Origin: Cryphonectria parasitica EP155
Taxonomy: Eukaryota > Ascomycota > Sordariomycetes > Diaporthales > Cryphonectriaceae
DNA length: 64,000 bases
Direction of reading: 5' to 3'
Assembly (NCBI RefSeq): GCF_011745365.1
Contig: NW_024468915.1
Span: 1,776,653-1,840,652 of the forward strand
Shown: in pieces, positions 35,419 to 46,131 of the stretch
Position numbering within the stretch: the first letter of the stretch is position 1
Layout of the letters: the number at the start of each line of letters is the position of its first letter
Notes under the pieces: generated by a model
What the model was told of the DNA's origin: nothing
Seen by the model: only the letters and a program-made list of their open reading frames with translations
The model's database searches: none
Translations under genes and position numbers: made by a program

Positions 35419-36950
35419 TCAGAAGAGTTTGAAGCCCTTGCCAGCGGCCTGGTTCATGAAGAAGTCCTTGACAGGCCGCATGGCGTTAACAGCACCGAGA
35501 CCCAGAGATCGCAATGGAACCAAGGGTCCGCTGCCGACCGAGTAGAGCTTGTGCAGCTTGTCGCAGACACCGAGCACCGCGTGGTTTGTAGCGTATCTCT
35601 CGGCGTTGTAGGGTTCGAGGGCCATTTGAGTGCCGATATCCTGGCCGTGGCTGACAGCGTACTCTATGGTCTTGACCAGACTCTGGACATCGCCCTGTCC
35701 CTGGTTGAGCCCTTGGCCGGCGAGCGGGTGGATGCTGTGCGCGGCGTCACCAACGAGTGCGATGCGCTCGCCGATGTACGTGTCGGCATGGCGCATCTTC
35801 AAAGGGAAGGACGCGACCGTGCCCTCCTGCACACCCACGACAGTCTGCGGGATAATCTGTGGCTGCACCGAGACGTGTTGCATCCGCCACGAGACTTCTT
35901 CCTCCTGACCGGAGCCCTGACTGTGCAGGTATTCCAGATCCACAGGGCTCAGCCTGAAGGCAGCATTCACCATCGCTGTGAAGTCCGGTGAGGACAAGCC
36001 CTTCAGCCGAGCAGCCCTGTCTGGCGTCGTGGACCACACAAGAGAGGAGTAATTGCCCGGCAAAGGCAGCACGGCGACTGGGCCCGTGGGCAGGAAGCGC
36101 TGGTACGCGATCTTGGTGCGGTCGCCGCCCCAGCCCTCACCTTCCAGCTTAAGCGTGGCAACAACGCCATGTCGACCGTAGTCCCAGCCTCGCGACTCGA
36201 TCCCGGCAAAGGATCGGACTGGGCTGTTTGCACCGTCTGCACCGACGAGCAGCCTAGCCCATAGCCGTTGTCCACCGGCCAGCCGGATGACAGGCCACTC
36301 AGACAGATCCAGGCCGTCCGCCTCCTCTCCAAACGAGATCTCCTCGACCTTTGTATTGTCGAAAACTGACACCCCACCCAGCTGGTCGAGGCGACCTAGT
36401 AAGCCCGAGGTGATGTTGAGATTCTCGATCATGTATGCGATGGTCTGCCCTGCGCCACCATCCCAGTCGAACTCAATTCGTGCGCCCGAGACGCCGTCCC
36501 ACACCTGCATTTCCTGGTAGGGCTGTATTCTCTCCCGCTTCATCAGTTGCCAGGCTCCTATTTTCTCAAGAAATCCCGCAGACGTCGGTGTCAGGGAACT
36601 GCATCGGTTCGAGTATCGGTCGGGAGGTAGTTTCCACTGGCGCGTTTTTGAGAGGTCTTGAGCCTCAATCAGGGCGACCCTGAGGCCAGCAGTGATCGGA
36701 TTCGCACCTACAAGGGTGGACATATAATCAGCACAAAAGGAGTCTAAGGAGCCGATGGCCGGCTGTGCAAGGTTGACCTACGCAGAGCAGCCAGGAGACT
36801 CAGTCCTGCTGGACCACCGCCAACGCAGACAACATCGTATACGTCTGGCTGTCTTGAGGTTGCGAGACCTCGTCGGAATGGCCGGCTGGTCTGACCAGAG
36901 CAGCGCTTGCACACGAATCGCGCCGCTGGTCTGCGAAGTAGAACCTCCAT
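35419..36950 (-). CDS. COQ6: Ubiquinone biosynthesis monooxygenase COQ6
   Basis: Mitochondrial FAD-dependent hydroxylase that adds the C5 hydroxyl to the ubiquinone ring. Exons (minus) are 36950-36782 and 36707-35419; 485 residues. The N terminus is an Arg-rich mitochondrial presequence (MEVLLRRPAARFVCKRC...RRGLATS). The FAD-binding dinucleotide motif VVCVGGGPAGLSLLAALR crosses the 74-nt intron. The second motif is LLVGADGANSPVRSFAG, and the third is IALVGDAAHSIHPLAGQGLNQGQGD, which with SSLTPTSAGFLEKIGAW distinguishes Coq6 from other UbiH-type flavoproteins. It is divergent from the membrane protein at 38031. Confidence 0.93.
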
Positions 36951-38030
36951 GGTATTCTGCTCTCGCCACACCAACACTTGATTGGGTTGTGCTGTGCTGT
37001 CCTCGCAGTAATGGGGACAAATAAGGAGGAGGAAAAACAGACATTAGAGAATCTCATGACGATCGGATTGGGTTGCTTGCTGCAGGGTTCAAGCTATCCC
37101 TGTCGCTAGCATGAGGCCCGTGCGCCATCGTGAACCCCCCCGAACCCCGCCCCCGCAACCCTCATTCAGCCTTACCAACTGACGACAGACTTGACGAACC
37201 TGTGGGAACCTGTGCTCGGCTCCACGAGCAGCAGACAGGTCCTGCATTGGGCTCCTGCCCAGTGAATCAACGCCAGATCAGACCACGTGGATTTGGAATA
37301 GCCCTGGGGAAGGATGGAGTTGGATACCGAGGTTCTTTCTTCGACGACCGAGCAGTCCTGTTTCGGAGTGGCTTTGCGAAGATCACCGTCAGCGGCCAAG
37401 TGCGTTCCAGGACACCACCAGCGAATCATTGGTGCAGCCGAGATCACAAGTATCAGGACTGGTCTCTTCGGTTTGTGGTGGTTGTGTAGGGACCGATATC
37501 GCTTATGCCTGGCAAGTGCTAGCTGAAAGGCAATTATGCCCAGTCGTCCATGACCAATCTGGACACCGTGCGTGGCTGGTCAGCCTTATGTGGGAAGTGC
37601 GTCTTCCCTTTCCACGGTACTGCCATACTTCTTGGGCACACTTAGGATGATGACTCGATATAGCAGAGAAGATAAGCATGTCCTGCATCGGTGCTGGCCA
37701 TGCCTATATATCTGTCTCGGTTCAAGCCCTGGTGAGGCCCTGTCTCAGACGTCTGTCTTGTTCCAGCCTTCTCAATCCCAGCCTATTTGAGAGTACGATT
37801 GATATATACATATATATAATTCCTCAAGAGAGGGACCTCACCTCCTTGGTGACTAGGTCTAACAGATTTGTTTGAAGCTTCCCCTTAAGAAAAAAGAAAG
37901 AGGAAAAAAAGAAAATCCGCTACTCACGGGGCGCTATTTTCTATCGTGACACATCTTGGTGCTTTCACGTAGTGAGCAAGCTTAACGTTTGAGTCCCGGT
38001 CTCTATACTACTTCGGCACCTCGAAACCTC
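36951..38030. other. Divergent promoter region, no gene
   Basis: 1.08 kb between COQ6 and the next gene. Short GC-rich ORFs near 37130-37490 have no family features. A TA-rich dinucleotide stretch lies at about 37801-37818. Confidence 0.5.
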
Positions 38031-39337
38031 ATGAGCAAGATTTACATCGCACCCTGTGAGTTTCCATGACCCAAAACATCGTGAACTTTTCCACCCGCGT
38101 ATGCTGACAGTGCCACAGGCACCTTCATCCCACGGACTCCTGGAGAATTATCCATGTCCAAGTATGACCATATCATTGTATCTGACATTGGCCATGGTTG
38201 GTCCTGGGGCAAAAACTTGTCCCAACAAGGCCAAGAAGGAATCTTTCCTAAGCGTATGTTACACAGCAAGAAAAAAGTCTCCTACAAGTATAGATGTAAC
38301 GTAAACTACATTAGTGACTAACTATAACACTTCTGATAGGCTATCTGGGCGTCTACAGCAATTCCGGTGCACTGAGTTATCGCGATGCCCTCGACGAAGT
38401 CGCCTCCGTGTGCTCTCGTGTCGACATGTTCGTCGCCACTTCCGTCTTTCTGACCTCGGAAGACGACAAGGCCTTCCTCTTGCAAAGACAGACCACATTG
38501 AATTCGCTCGGCCCCCTCTGCTATCTCACGTCGGCCTGCGCCGGTGGCATCTGGGACAAATGCCTGAACAACTTCGTCGCGGCCTTTGAGATGGCACGGG
38601 TCAAGGTCCACGAGTACCTGCGCTGCGTCGAGAACCTGAAGCGCCTCGCGGGCATGCTCGACAGCTGCGTCCCCAAGCTGACCGCCGAGCTGCGCAAGTA
38701 CCCCCACGTGGTGCCGGCCATCTTGCGCAACGCAGAGTGCATGCAGACCACGCTGAAGGGGATCATCAACACCGCCACCGTCTCCTTCGACTCGTACAAG
38801 CCGGGGGCCGGAGTGGCTCCGAGGTCTTTTACATCCCTCTCCGGGTCGACCTTCCAGACCTTCACCCTCGACACCGCGGAGTCATCCAAAGACCATGCCG
38901 CCCTTGCCCTCAGGCTCGGCCGGTGCCGCCTGCCACCCGTCCACCTCCTCCTCCTCAGCTACCCCACCCTTCAGGGCCTCACCATCATCACCTGCCTCAT
39001 CTGCTGCTCGCTCCAGTTCCGCTCCTACACCCTCTCTCCCCACGGGCCCGGCGACCTCAACGGCTCCGACTTCTTCAACAATCTCCAGTCGGTTCTCATG
39101 CAGCTCCTGACCACCTACACCGGCCTCGTCCCCGCTGTACGGACCCCACCCCTGTCCGGGCGGGTCTCGATTGTCTGGATCTCGTTGCTGTCCATCGCTG
39201 GGCTTGTGCTCAACTTTGCCGCCCTCGGCACTTTTTTCCACGATAACGCGCTTGCGCCTCTTTTGGGCTTCTTTGGAAACGTCGTGCAGACCATAACCGT
39301 GCTGCAGCTAGGTGGCACACTGTCGAATGGAGAGTGA
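38031..39337 (+). CDS. Fungal membrane protein of unknown function
   Basis: Three exons: 38031-38055 (only 25 nt, MSKIYIAP), 38119-38253 and 38340-39337; 385 residues. Splicing at these sites joins one open frame, whereas the nearest alternative acceptor (38111) ends in a stop, so the model is well constrained. The first 100 residues carry YDHIIVSDIGHGWSWGKN and YRDALDEVASVCSRVDMFVA. The middle is helical and Cys-containing. The C-terminal third has hydrophobic segments (PPVHLLLLSYPTLQGLTIITCLICC, VSIVWISLLSIAGLVLNFAAL, LAPLLGFFGNVVQTITVLQL) fitting three membrane helices. No known family is recognised. Confidence 0.62.
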
Positions 39338-39936
39338 CTTTTTAGATAACTTTGCTGGGTCTCATTCCTTCTTATCGTTTCTTGTTTCGTTTCTTTCTCC
39401 TTATTTTTTCCCATTTCTCCTTTTTCTTCCTTCCTCTTGCGTCCCTTTTTTCCCCTTTTTTTTCTTCTCACCACTAGCGGAAACATCAGTTGATTTGCGA
39501 GCACGTTCAAGATCTCATGACCAGCTTTCTCAAGGAGTCCAGGTTGAAAGTAATGATTTTCTTCTTGTTTTTATACCTCCCTTTTTTCTTTCTCTGTTTT
39601 TTTTTTGAGGGGGGGGGGAGGTTGTTGCCGTCATATAAGAGAGCCTGCATCTTTCGGTCGTCAGTCGGTGTTGTGGCTCGTTCTTGGATTTGCTAGCTTG
39701 TTTCGCGTCACTCGATACCCTATTTGTAACCAAGTCATGTATATTATAAAGAACAAAGCATCCAAAGAACCGCAATCGGAATTAAAAATGTTTCCAGTCA
39801 AATTGTTCAGCACAGGACAGTCCATTGTAAAAATAGAACGCCCTCCAAGACAATCTTCCCTCAAGGTGAATAGTATGCCACTGGAACACGTACAATCAAC
39901 CACGGCTTGCTTTCACCGATCCGAATCCAACCACCT
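39338..39936. other. Intergenic region with homopolymer tracts
   Basis: About 600 bp between convergent genes. It has pyrimidine tracts (39350-39470), a T-run followed by a G-run near 39598-39619, and no supported ORF. Confidence 0.6.
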
Positions 39937-41227
39937 TTACAGTGCCAAACCGGGTTGCTTCGGTCGCAGTAGATTTCCATGATGTCTCCAACCATCCAGG
40001 CTACTCACAGGGCTATCCGACACGACAGTCGTGCTCCCTTCAAGCTGCGGTGGCGGTGACTGTGGCTTAGACTTAGTATTCAAGACTCGACCATGACTTT
40101 CGTCAACGACACCACCACCACTCACGCTATCACCTTCATCTCCTTGACTTCTTCTCCCATGCACGGACTGATGCTCACCTTGCGGACCAGCGGTCGGGGT
40201 ATCCTCGCCCACCACATGGCCGGTATTTTCTGCTGGAGCGAGTGGCTGTTGCTCTCCGCCGACACTGGATGGAACCCTCTCGTCGTCCAGGCTTTCACCC
40301 TCATGCTGTTGCGATGTCTCCAAGTACTGATCATCGGACTCGGGCTGCCAATCCTTGAGGTCATCTTCAGCGTCGTTCAGTATCTGGCGTGCCTGCGCGG
40401 CGTGCTGGTACGGACGTTGGCCGTCTCCAGGGACCACGGGGCTGTCGTCGAGGAGCTGGATGAGACGACGGCCATGGCGAGCCAGGATGATCTGCTTCTC
40501 GGCCCGCTCGATAGTGGCGAGGAATTCGGCATCGTATGCCTCCTTCAACTTTTGACGGCTCTTCATATAGATGTTAGTGTCTCATCCAGTGCAAGTAGGC
40601 AGCTCTACGCACCACATTCGTCAGTTGGGCCTCGGCAACGAGATTCTCCGCCTCGGCCCTGACCAGCTCCTGCTCCAGCACAACGAGCCTCGTGCTCTCG
40701 GGCTCCTTGCTCTTGAGCTTCGCAATCTCGTCCGCAGTCTTCCTCTTTCCGTCCCGGCTTGGTTGCACGCTCTTTTCGGTGTTTCGGATCTGCTTGAGGA
40801 CGGCCCGGCTGTCGTCGATGGCGTGCGCGTACTGATCCTCCTGCTCGCCGATCTCGCTCATGATAACCCCAACCTTGTCACTGACGTCGCTGATGGCCTC
40901 GTCGCCCGTCTGCTCGCCCCACTCAGACAGCTGGGTTGCGATGGCGGCGCGCTCGCGTCCGGCGGTCTCGTGCGCGCTGACCAGGTTATTGGTCGTCTTG
41001 ATGAGCTTGTAGATCTTGCGAGCCAGCTCCGGCTGGATGGAGCCGCGCAGCGAAGACAGGGAGAAACCCACGCGCGAGCCGGACGAGGAGCCCGACTCGC
41101 CGGTGCTCTTCTTGGAGCGGATCGAGAGGGCACGATTCCTGACAAAGAGAAAGAGGGTTCCATGTGAGCAGATGAACAAGTCGAATGTGCCTTTATATGT
41201 TGATACTGTTTTGCGCTGGACTCACAT
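39937..41227 (-). CDS. Eisosome core protein, Lsp1/Pil1 family
   Basis: BAR-domain protein that forms eisosomes, the furrow-like plasma-membrane domains of fungi. The mature start in this family is MNRALSIRSKKS. Here the coding part NRALSIRSKKS begins at 41137 after the acceptor at 41139-41140, with no in-frame ATG. The exon upstream ends ...ACTAT|GTGAGT at 41226, so AT (41227-41226) plus G (41138) makes ATG: the start codon is split by an 87-nt intron. Exons then run 41138-40613 and 40560-39937; about 383 residues. Conserved blocks: SSLRGSIQPELARKIYKLIK, HETAGRERAAIATQLSEWGE, VSDKVGVIMSEIGEQED, KSVQPSRDGKRK, VLEQELVRAEAENLVAEAQL and RAEKQIILARHGRRLIQLLDD. The C-terminal 110 residues are variable. 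A further 51-nt in-frame intron near the end (after SDSP) is possible. Confidence 0.88.
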
Positions 41228-41683
41228 AGTGTATCCTGTCGGTTTGCTGTAACTCTGGTCGGAGCTTCTGTTGGATACTTCTGAGCTTTGGCATGAGCTC
41301 TTGCGAGACCAGGGAAGCATGTTGATGAAGTGTGCAATACGAAGCTGGCGTGAAGAACAGGAATGCAGAAAAGAGGGTTGTCTGATGCTTACATGATGAT
41401 GAGGTAGATATAATTTGTTTCCTGGGCAAACCTATTGATTTCGATGAATCGTTTGGTTGAGTGTCGAGGGTTGCTCCTCCTCGCTACAATTGTTGGTATG
41501 AATTTCTCGGACGAGGCAAGCACGATGGTGGCTCTATCCGGTAATACAATGGATTAAAGTCAAGTGGTCGTTCAGAGACAAGGCAGGTACAATTTACACG
41601 GTATAATGCGTGTAGGAGGAACAATGGGGATGCAAAGACACCATATACAATTTGGTTTCCTAGTTATTTCTGGGTGAGAGGTC
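41228..41683. other. Leader/promoter of the Lsp1-like gene
   Basis: Contains the 5' untranslated exon of the Lsp1-like gene (from 41228 upwards) and its promoter. No other feature seen. Confidence 0.5.
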
Positions 41684-41914
41684 TTAGACCTGCATTCCGA
41701 GTAGTCCGTCATCATTGACGCTCATGTCTTGGATCTGGCGGACGCCACGACGCGCCGTCTGCCAGAATGAGCGGGTCGAGCTGTCCCGGATAGAGACAAG
41801 TGAGTATGGACAATCATTGTATAGCAAGGCGGCAAGGCGCACGTCGTTGTTGTGGTTAGGACCAAGAGGAAGGGAAATCTCACTGCCAGATTCAGTCATG
41901 ACGTCAGAACCCAC
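41684..41914 (-). CDS. Possible terminal exon of an unrecognised gene
   Basis: An open frame of 76 codons (MGSDVMTESGSEISLPLG...) ending DDGLLGMQV. It has protein-like composition (LAALLYNDCPYSLVSIRDSS, FWQTARRGVRQIQDMSVN) and is preceded by a good acceptor TTGCAG (about 41935-41930), so it may be the last exon of a gene whose earlier exons lie in 41950-42250. A strong GTGAGT donor exists near 42139, but I could not join a full in-frame model. No family recognised. Confidence 0.3.
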   Translation of the reverse strand: MGSDVMTESGSEISLPLGPNHNNDVRLAALLYNDCPYSLVSIRDSSTRSFWQTARRGVRQIQDMSVNDDGLLGMQV

Positions 41915-42260
41915 GATGACGGATCTGCAACATCGATTTCAGTGAACTAATTACTATACTAGTAGACATTAGCACCTCTTGGGGAAGTAATGCTATATCG
42001 TCGCTTGTGATGCTATTTCACGGCTCTCAAAACAACCCGGTGCACCGACTCCTCTCACATTAAATCCAGACAACTTGGCTGCCAATGCAGGAAACACCAT
42101 ACATGCACGTGGTTGGGTATCACAGCCTCCAGAACTCACCCTCTACATCTCTTCCTTGGAAAAATTGTGGAGGGGTACTGCGGTCGATCGATCCTCGTCC
42201 CCACATGTTCCAAAATTCCATCACTTATTGGATAAACAGTATAAGGGCAAACAACTTTGT

Positions 42261-42476
42261 TCAGTTGTAGTATTTCTTCGTCGTTCGTTTCTCGTAGACC
42301 GTTGGCCCACCCCGGGAGCTGTACACGCTGCCTCGCGGGCTGTGGGAGGAATGGTGTGAGGTTCGGCTAACTCGTGCAGTGTGTTGGTAGTATTGGTGGT
42401 GAGGAGCTGGTCGAGATGGGTAGATCTCCTCGCGATAGTAGTATTGCTTCTTCTTCTTGCCGTCTCCGAAGCACAT
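42261..42476 (-). CDS. Tiny MCFG-type basic protein
   Basis: 71 residues from ATG 42476. It opens MCFGDGKKKKQYYYREE, followed by a His/Ser/Arg-rich middle (HHQYYQHTARVSRTSHHSS) and ends VYEKRTTKKYYN. Very short proteins starting MCFG(x)KK with a YYYREE box and a His/Ser-rich body recur in Sordariomycete genomes, from my memory of such sequences; function unknown. No membrane segment or signal peptide. The N-terminal MCFG could be a lipidation or metal site, which is speculative. An upstream in-frame extension to 42527 exists but starts at an unfavourable position. Confidence 0.55.
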   Translation of the reverse strand: MCFGDGKKKKQYYYREEIYPSRPAPHHQYYQHTARVSRTSHHSSHSPRGSVYSSRGGPTVYEKRTTKKYYN

Positions 42477-44031
42477 GCTGGGCAGAGGAGTAAAGTGAGT
42501 TGGTGGTGTAGGTGATGGCGATTGCAAGTAACAAGTAAATGCGCGCCGCAGATCGTTGGGAGGGTATGATGATGTGGTGGGATAGATGGTGGGAGCTAGA
42601 AATGATCTGGTGCACTAGAAGCAGATGGCAGAAAGACGGGGGGCCGTGGGGGAATTTATGAGCGCGAGTCTCGTCAGCTGTAAGAAATCACCTGCGTGTG
42701 GCCAAGACCAGCCACAGCCAACCCATCAGGTTTTGTCCGTTTCAACAAACGCCTTTCGTATAACTACGAAGTAATAGTAGTAGCAAGTAAGCTTCTTAAA
42801 TCAGGGTCTTGGTCGCAAAAGCATCACAAACAATCCGCATCATCTTTGATATATTCAAGGGTCCTTCTATTATAAGGACCCTTCGTAAGGTATGACGATC
42901 TTGAAAACCTCACTCGTGATTATGGAGTCGTGAGAAGCTTTGAACCCTGAGAACGAGGAGGGGCGCCGTGGGCGCTGCACGCTGTGGTCTGAGCCGACGT
43001 CAGTCTGCAGATTTAGCTGCATGTTGCTGGTGGGGTATCCAGCATGTATACAAGTCCTAGGCTGCATAGCCGAGCCCATACGTTCGTACCCGTCATTTCT
43101 ACTACAGGTGGGCTTCATGCGGCATAGCGCAATTGACATTGTCAACGCTCGTTTTCATCCGTGCTTGGGAAGGGAAAAGGGAAAAATCGCGTGCTTTGGG
43201 GATGCATGCACTTTACTCGACAATGGCTAATTTTTGAAAAGGTATTATGGAGATAGGAATGAGTTCAAGTTGCTTTTTGAGGCGAACTGGTGGCTGATGC
43301 CTGCTTCCGTGGCTCAATTCTCAGTCATAAGACTGGTGTCACGAGCACCTGGGCTGGGCAGTGCACAGGTGCCGCTAGCAGTGTCCTCGCCATCTGATTA
43401 GACGCGAGTACACAGCCTCAAGTCTACGCTCGTCCGAAGCTATCAAGGTCCGTATTTCGGCGACAGGATATGGACCCTCGTCTATAAGATCTAAAATATG
43501 GTGTGCTTGACGTGGCTAACGGGGAACAGGCCATCCTTATGCCGCCAGGTTTGCTCAAAGCCAGAAGCTAAATGCATACCATTTGATGCAAAGATTTGGT
43601 GGGCGGATGTTGTTTATCTGCCTATCATTTATAGATCTCTTTGATGTTCTGTAAGGGTAGGATATAGAGTAGGAACTCTTTAGTACCTCTCTGTAAATTT
43701 ATCTCTCAACAGCACGCTTCAAAGACCACACCAGATAACAATACAAAGGTCTCATCAGGTAGAAAGAAGGTTTTTTCTTACACTAATCCTCATATCTGTC
43801 TGCTATAAAAAGTGCTCACAAGACTTAATACATCGTCTCACAACATCACATTCGATGCTATGTTCTCATAGATGGATCTGGACTCTCATGTTCCATCGTA
43901 ACCGCGTATGATTGGCCGTGAACCTTCCACCCACTCATTCAGTAATGTCACTGGGCGCAAACCTCACACACGCCTCATAATTACCTTAAGACAGCAGTTG
44001 TTTGCTAAGGAATTATCATTCTTTATGATGC
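42477..44031. other. 1.55-kb intergenic region, no gene recognised
   Basis: AT-rich in its second half (43200-44030) with no ORF I can support. It separates the conserved block from the catabolic cluster. Confidence 0.55.
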
Positions 44032-45656
44032 TCATGAGACTTGTTTGTGTGCCTGAATGAAGCCCTTCACATAAGTGCTGGCAGGGTCACTACAGATCCC
44101 TAAGTTGTGATCAACTTCTGCAACCACTGAGTGAATGGCTTCGGCCACCCGCTTCACGTTGGTCGAGTTCACTAGGACGTGATGCAGTCAGCATGTGGGG
44201 ATTTGACTCATACCGCCCACCTTGGAGGGCCTCTACTTACATCCCGAGATCGATGCTCGTCCACTAGAGAAGAGGAAGATATGGTGCTTCTCTTGTAGAA
44301 TCTGCACCTGTTGCGCAGTCAAGCCCGTATACGAGAACATTCCAATCTATCGACCCCTGTTAGTGACTACACGCCCACCTTGCATGTGAACTACAACGCA
44401 GATTGAAAAGGACCAGAGGTATAATGCGTACTTGACTTGTGATGTGACTCCAGTTTCCCGGAGTCCCTAGCAGCTCAAGCTCCCTCAAAAGCGCGGCCCG
44501 CATGCTCTTTATACGGGAGCTCATAGCTTTGTTCTCCTCCAGAAACTGCTGCTTGAGGCTCTCATCGCCCAAAACAATAGTGACGATCCTCGACCCGAAT
44601 GCTGTGCCGGAGGAAACCTCTGATCTCACAACACGCACAAGTCGCGATTGCACAGCAGGCTTGACGGCGCCGTCACTCGCCAGGATATGGAAAGCACCAA
44701 CTCGCTCGCCATACAAGCCGAAGTTCTTGGAGAAGGACTGCGCAACACCGAGCTCCATGGATGGACGGCTGGCAAAGTACCGGACGGCCCAGGCATCTTC
44801 ATCGAAGTTGCCAGTTGCGAAGCCCTGACTGTGTAGATAATGAGCTTATTAGATTGGGCACATCCGACGAAGACTGGACTGTTCAGGCAAGAGGTAGCCA
44901 AGGAACGAACTCACTAGGCACAGTCAAAGAAGGGGAACAGCTTCCTTCTCTCACAGAGGTCGGCAATGGCCATCCATTGCTCCTTGGTTGGATCGAGCCC
45001 CGTTGGATTATGGGCACAGGTCTGCAGGATGACAACGTCCCCCGGCACAGATTCATTCTCGAGGCAGGCTGTCATGCCTTCAAAATCAAGGGATTTTGTG
45101 GCTGCATGGTAATAAGGATAGAGTTTGCGGTTGATACTCGAGTCTGCACACTCCCAAATGAGAGCATGGTTCATCCACGATGGATCTGAGATGAAGACGT
45201 TCTTGGGCTTGAGTCCGTTCTTGATCAAGAACATGGTTCCGACGTGACAGGCATGGGTTCCTGAGACTGTCTGAATAGAGCTTATTCGTGACTGTTGCTC
45301 TTCTGACAGTTCCCCAAAGAGGAGACTCTGGGCACCCTTGATGAATGGAGCCAAACCTGCTTGGGGGATATAGGTATGGTCATCTGGAAGTCGGGAAATT
45401 GCCTGAATATGGTCACAAGGCTTAGCATTCCATGTGATCTCTTCTCAACTGTTCACATTCAGCGGTCATAACTTACCTCCTTTACAGATGGCAATGTCCA
45501 CGATTTTCCGTCGTCAGCCTTGTACACGCCTGCGCCCAGATCAACCTTGTCGGCGGTCTTGTCTGCAGCCAATGCTGCTGTCACACGATACGCTTCGTCA
45601 TACGGGATCGCTTTGATGGGCGAAAACACCGAGCTGCTCTGGTCTATACTGCCCAT
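44032..45656 (-). CDS. Aspartate aminotransferase-family enzyme, divergent paralogue
   Basis: PLP transaminase of class I. Exons (minus) are 45656-45477, 45402-44915, 44828-44432, 44346-44241 and 44171-44032; 436 residues. The start MGSIDQSSSVFSPIK shows no mitochondrial presequence, so cytosolic. Conserved: VDLGAGVY, YIPQAGL (Tyr70 region), LQTCAHNPTGLDPT, DCAYQGFATG (Tyr225), SFSKNFGLYGERVG with the PLP lysine, and FLFSSGRASISGLN with the substrate Arg386. The segment that in true aspartate aminotransferases reads R-x-x-Y/W-SNPPAxG is here RSEVSSGTAFGS: the arginine corresponding to Arg292 is kept but SNPP is lost. This suggests altered substrate preference among acidic or acid-like amino acids. 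It lies 475 bp from the oxoprolinase stop on the same strand and shares a promoter element with other cluster genes. Confidence 0.9.
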
Positions 45657-45871
45657 CTTGCTGTGCGTCAACAATATTCAGAAAGTCCCAATCTCGGAGA
45701 AATTCTTCTCACTTTTACAATCCAACGGTAACACAGCCATGGAGAAAGATTGTTTTTAACTTGACTGAGAATCAAGTATCAGTGCCGGTCTCGGTCCAGG
45801 CAGCACACAACCGGCTACCATAGAATTCGAGCCGGCATAGATGCCGAGACGAAACAGCAACTTATGGGCAC

Positions 45872-45882
45872 TTGATCGGCAT
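45872..45882 (+). promoter_or_regulatory. Shared cluster element TTGATCGGCAT
   Basis: Eleven bases, 216 bp upstream of the aminotransferase start. The same 11-mer occurs in inverse orientation at 57626-57636, between the dehydrogenase and M20 genes, and its first eight bases recur inverted at 53543-53550 before the regulator gene. GATCGGC also occurs at 50794-50800 (inverted) and 57681-57687. A binding site for the cluster regulator is an inference. Confidence 0.45.
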
Positions 45883-46131
45883 CATTCCGAATATACGATT
45901 TGAGAGCTTATCTTGAATCTCGCCTTGTTATTCTGGCTGGTTAGGGTCCAAAGGTGACATGGCGTAGTGATACAGCATGCCAGGGATATACGTTGATGAG
46001 TGAATTGTGAAGTAGGCTCTTGTACACAATTTGGGAAATTTACCAGGTAGGAATGGAGAAGAAATATCATATTGAAGAACAACTATTGATGGTCTCTTCA
46101 CTAATGAGTCTAACAACATGTCTAGACTGGC

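Noticed and set aside
36003..36377. Alternative frame inside COQ6
   Set aside because: Shadow of the COQ6 coding frame.
38111..38253. Alternative acceptor for exon 2 of the membrane protein gene
   Set aside because: It leaves an open exon but shifts the frame and stops soon after the next junction.
39598..39619. T-run followed by a G-run
   Set aside because: Probably a simple homopolymer tract or sequencing-sensitive site in a 3' flank; no function can be supported.
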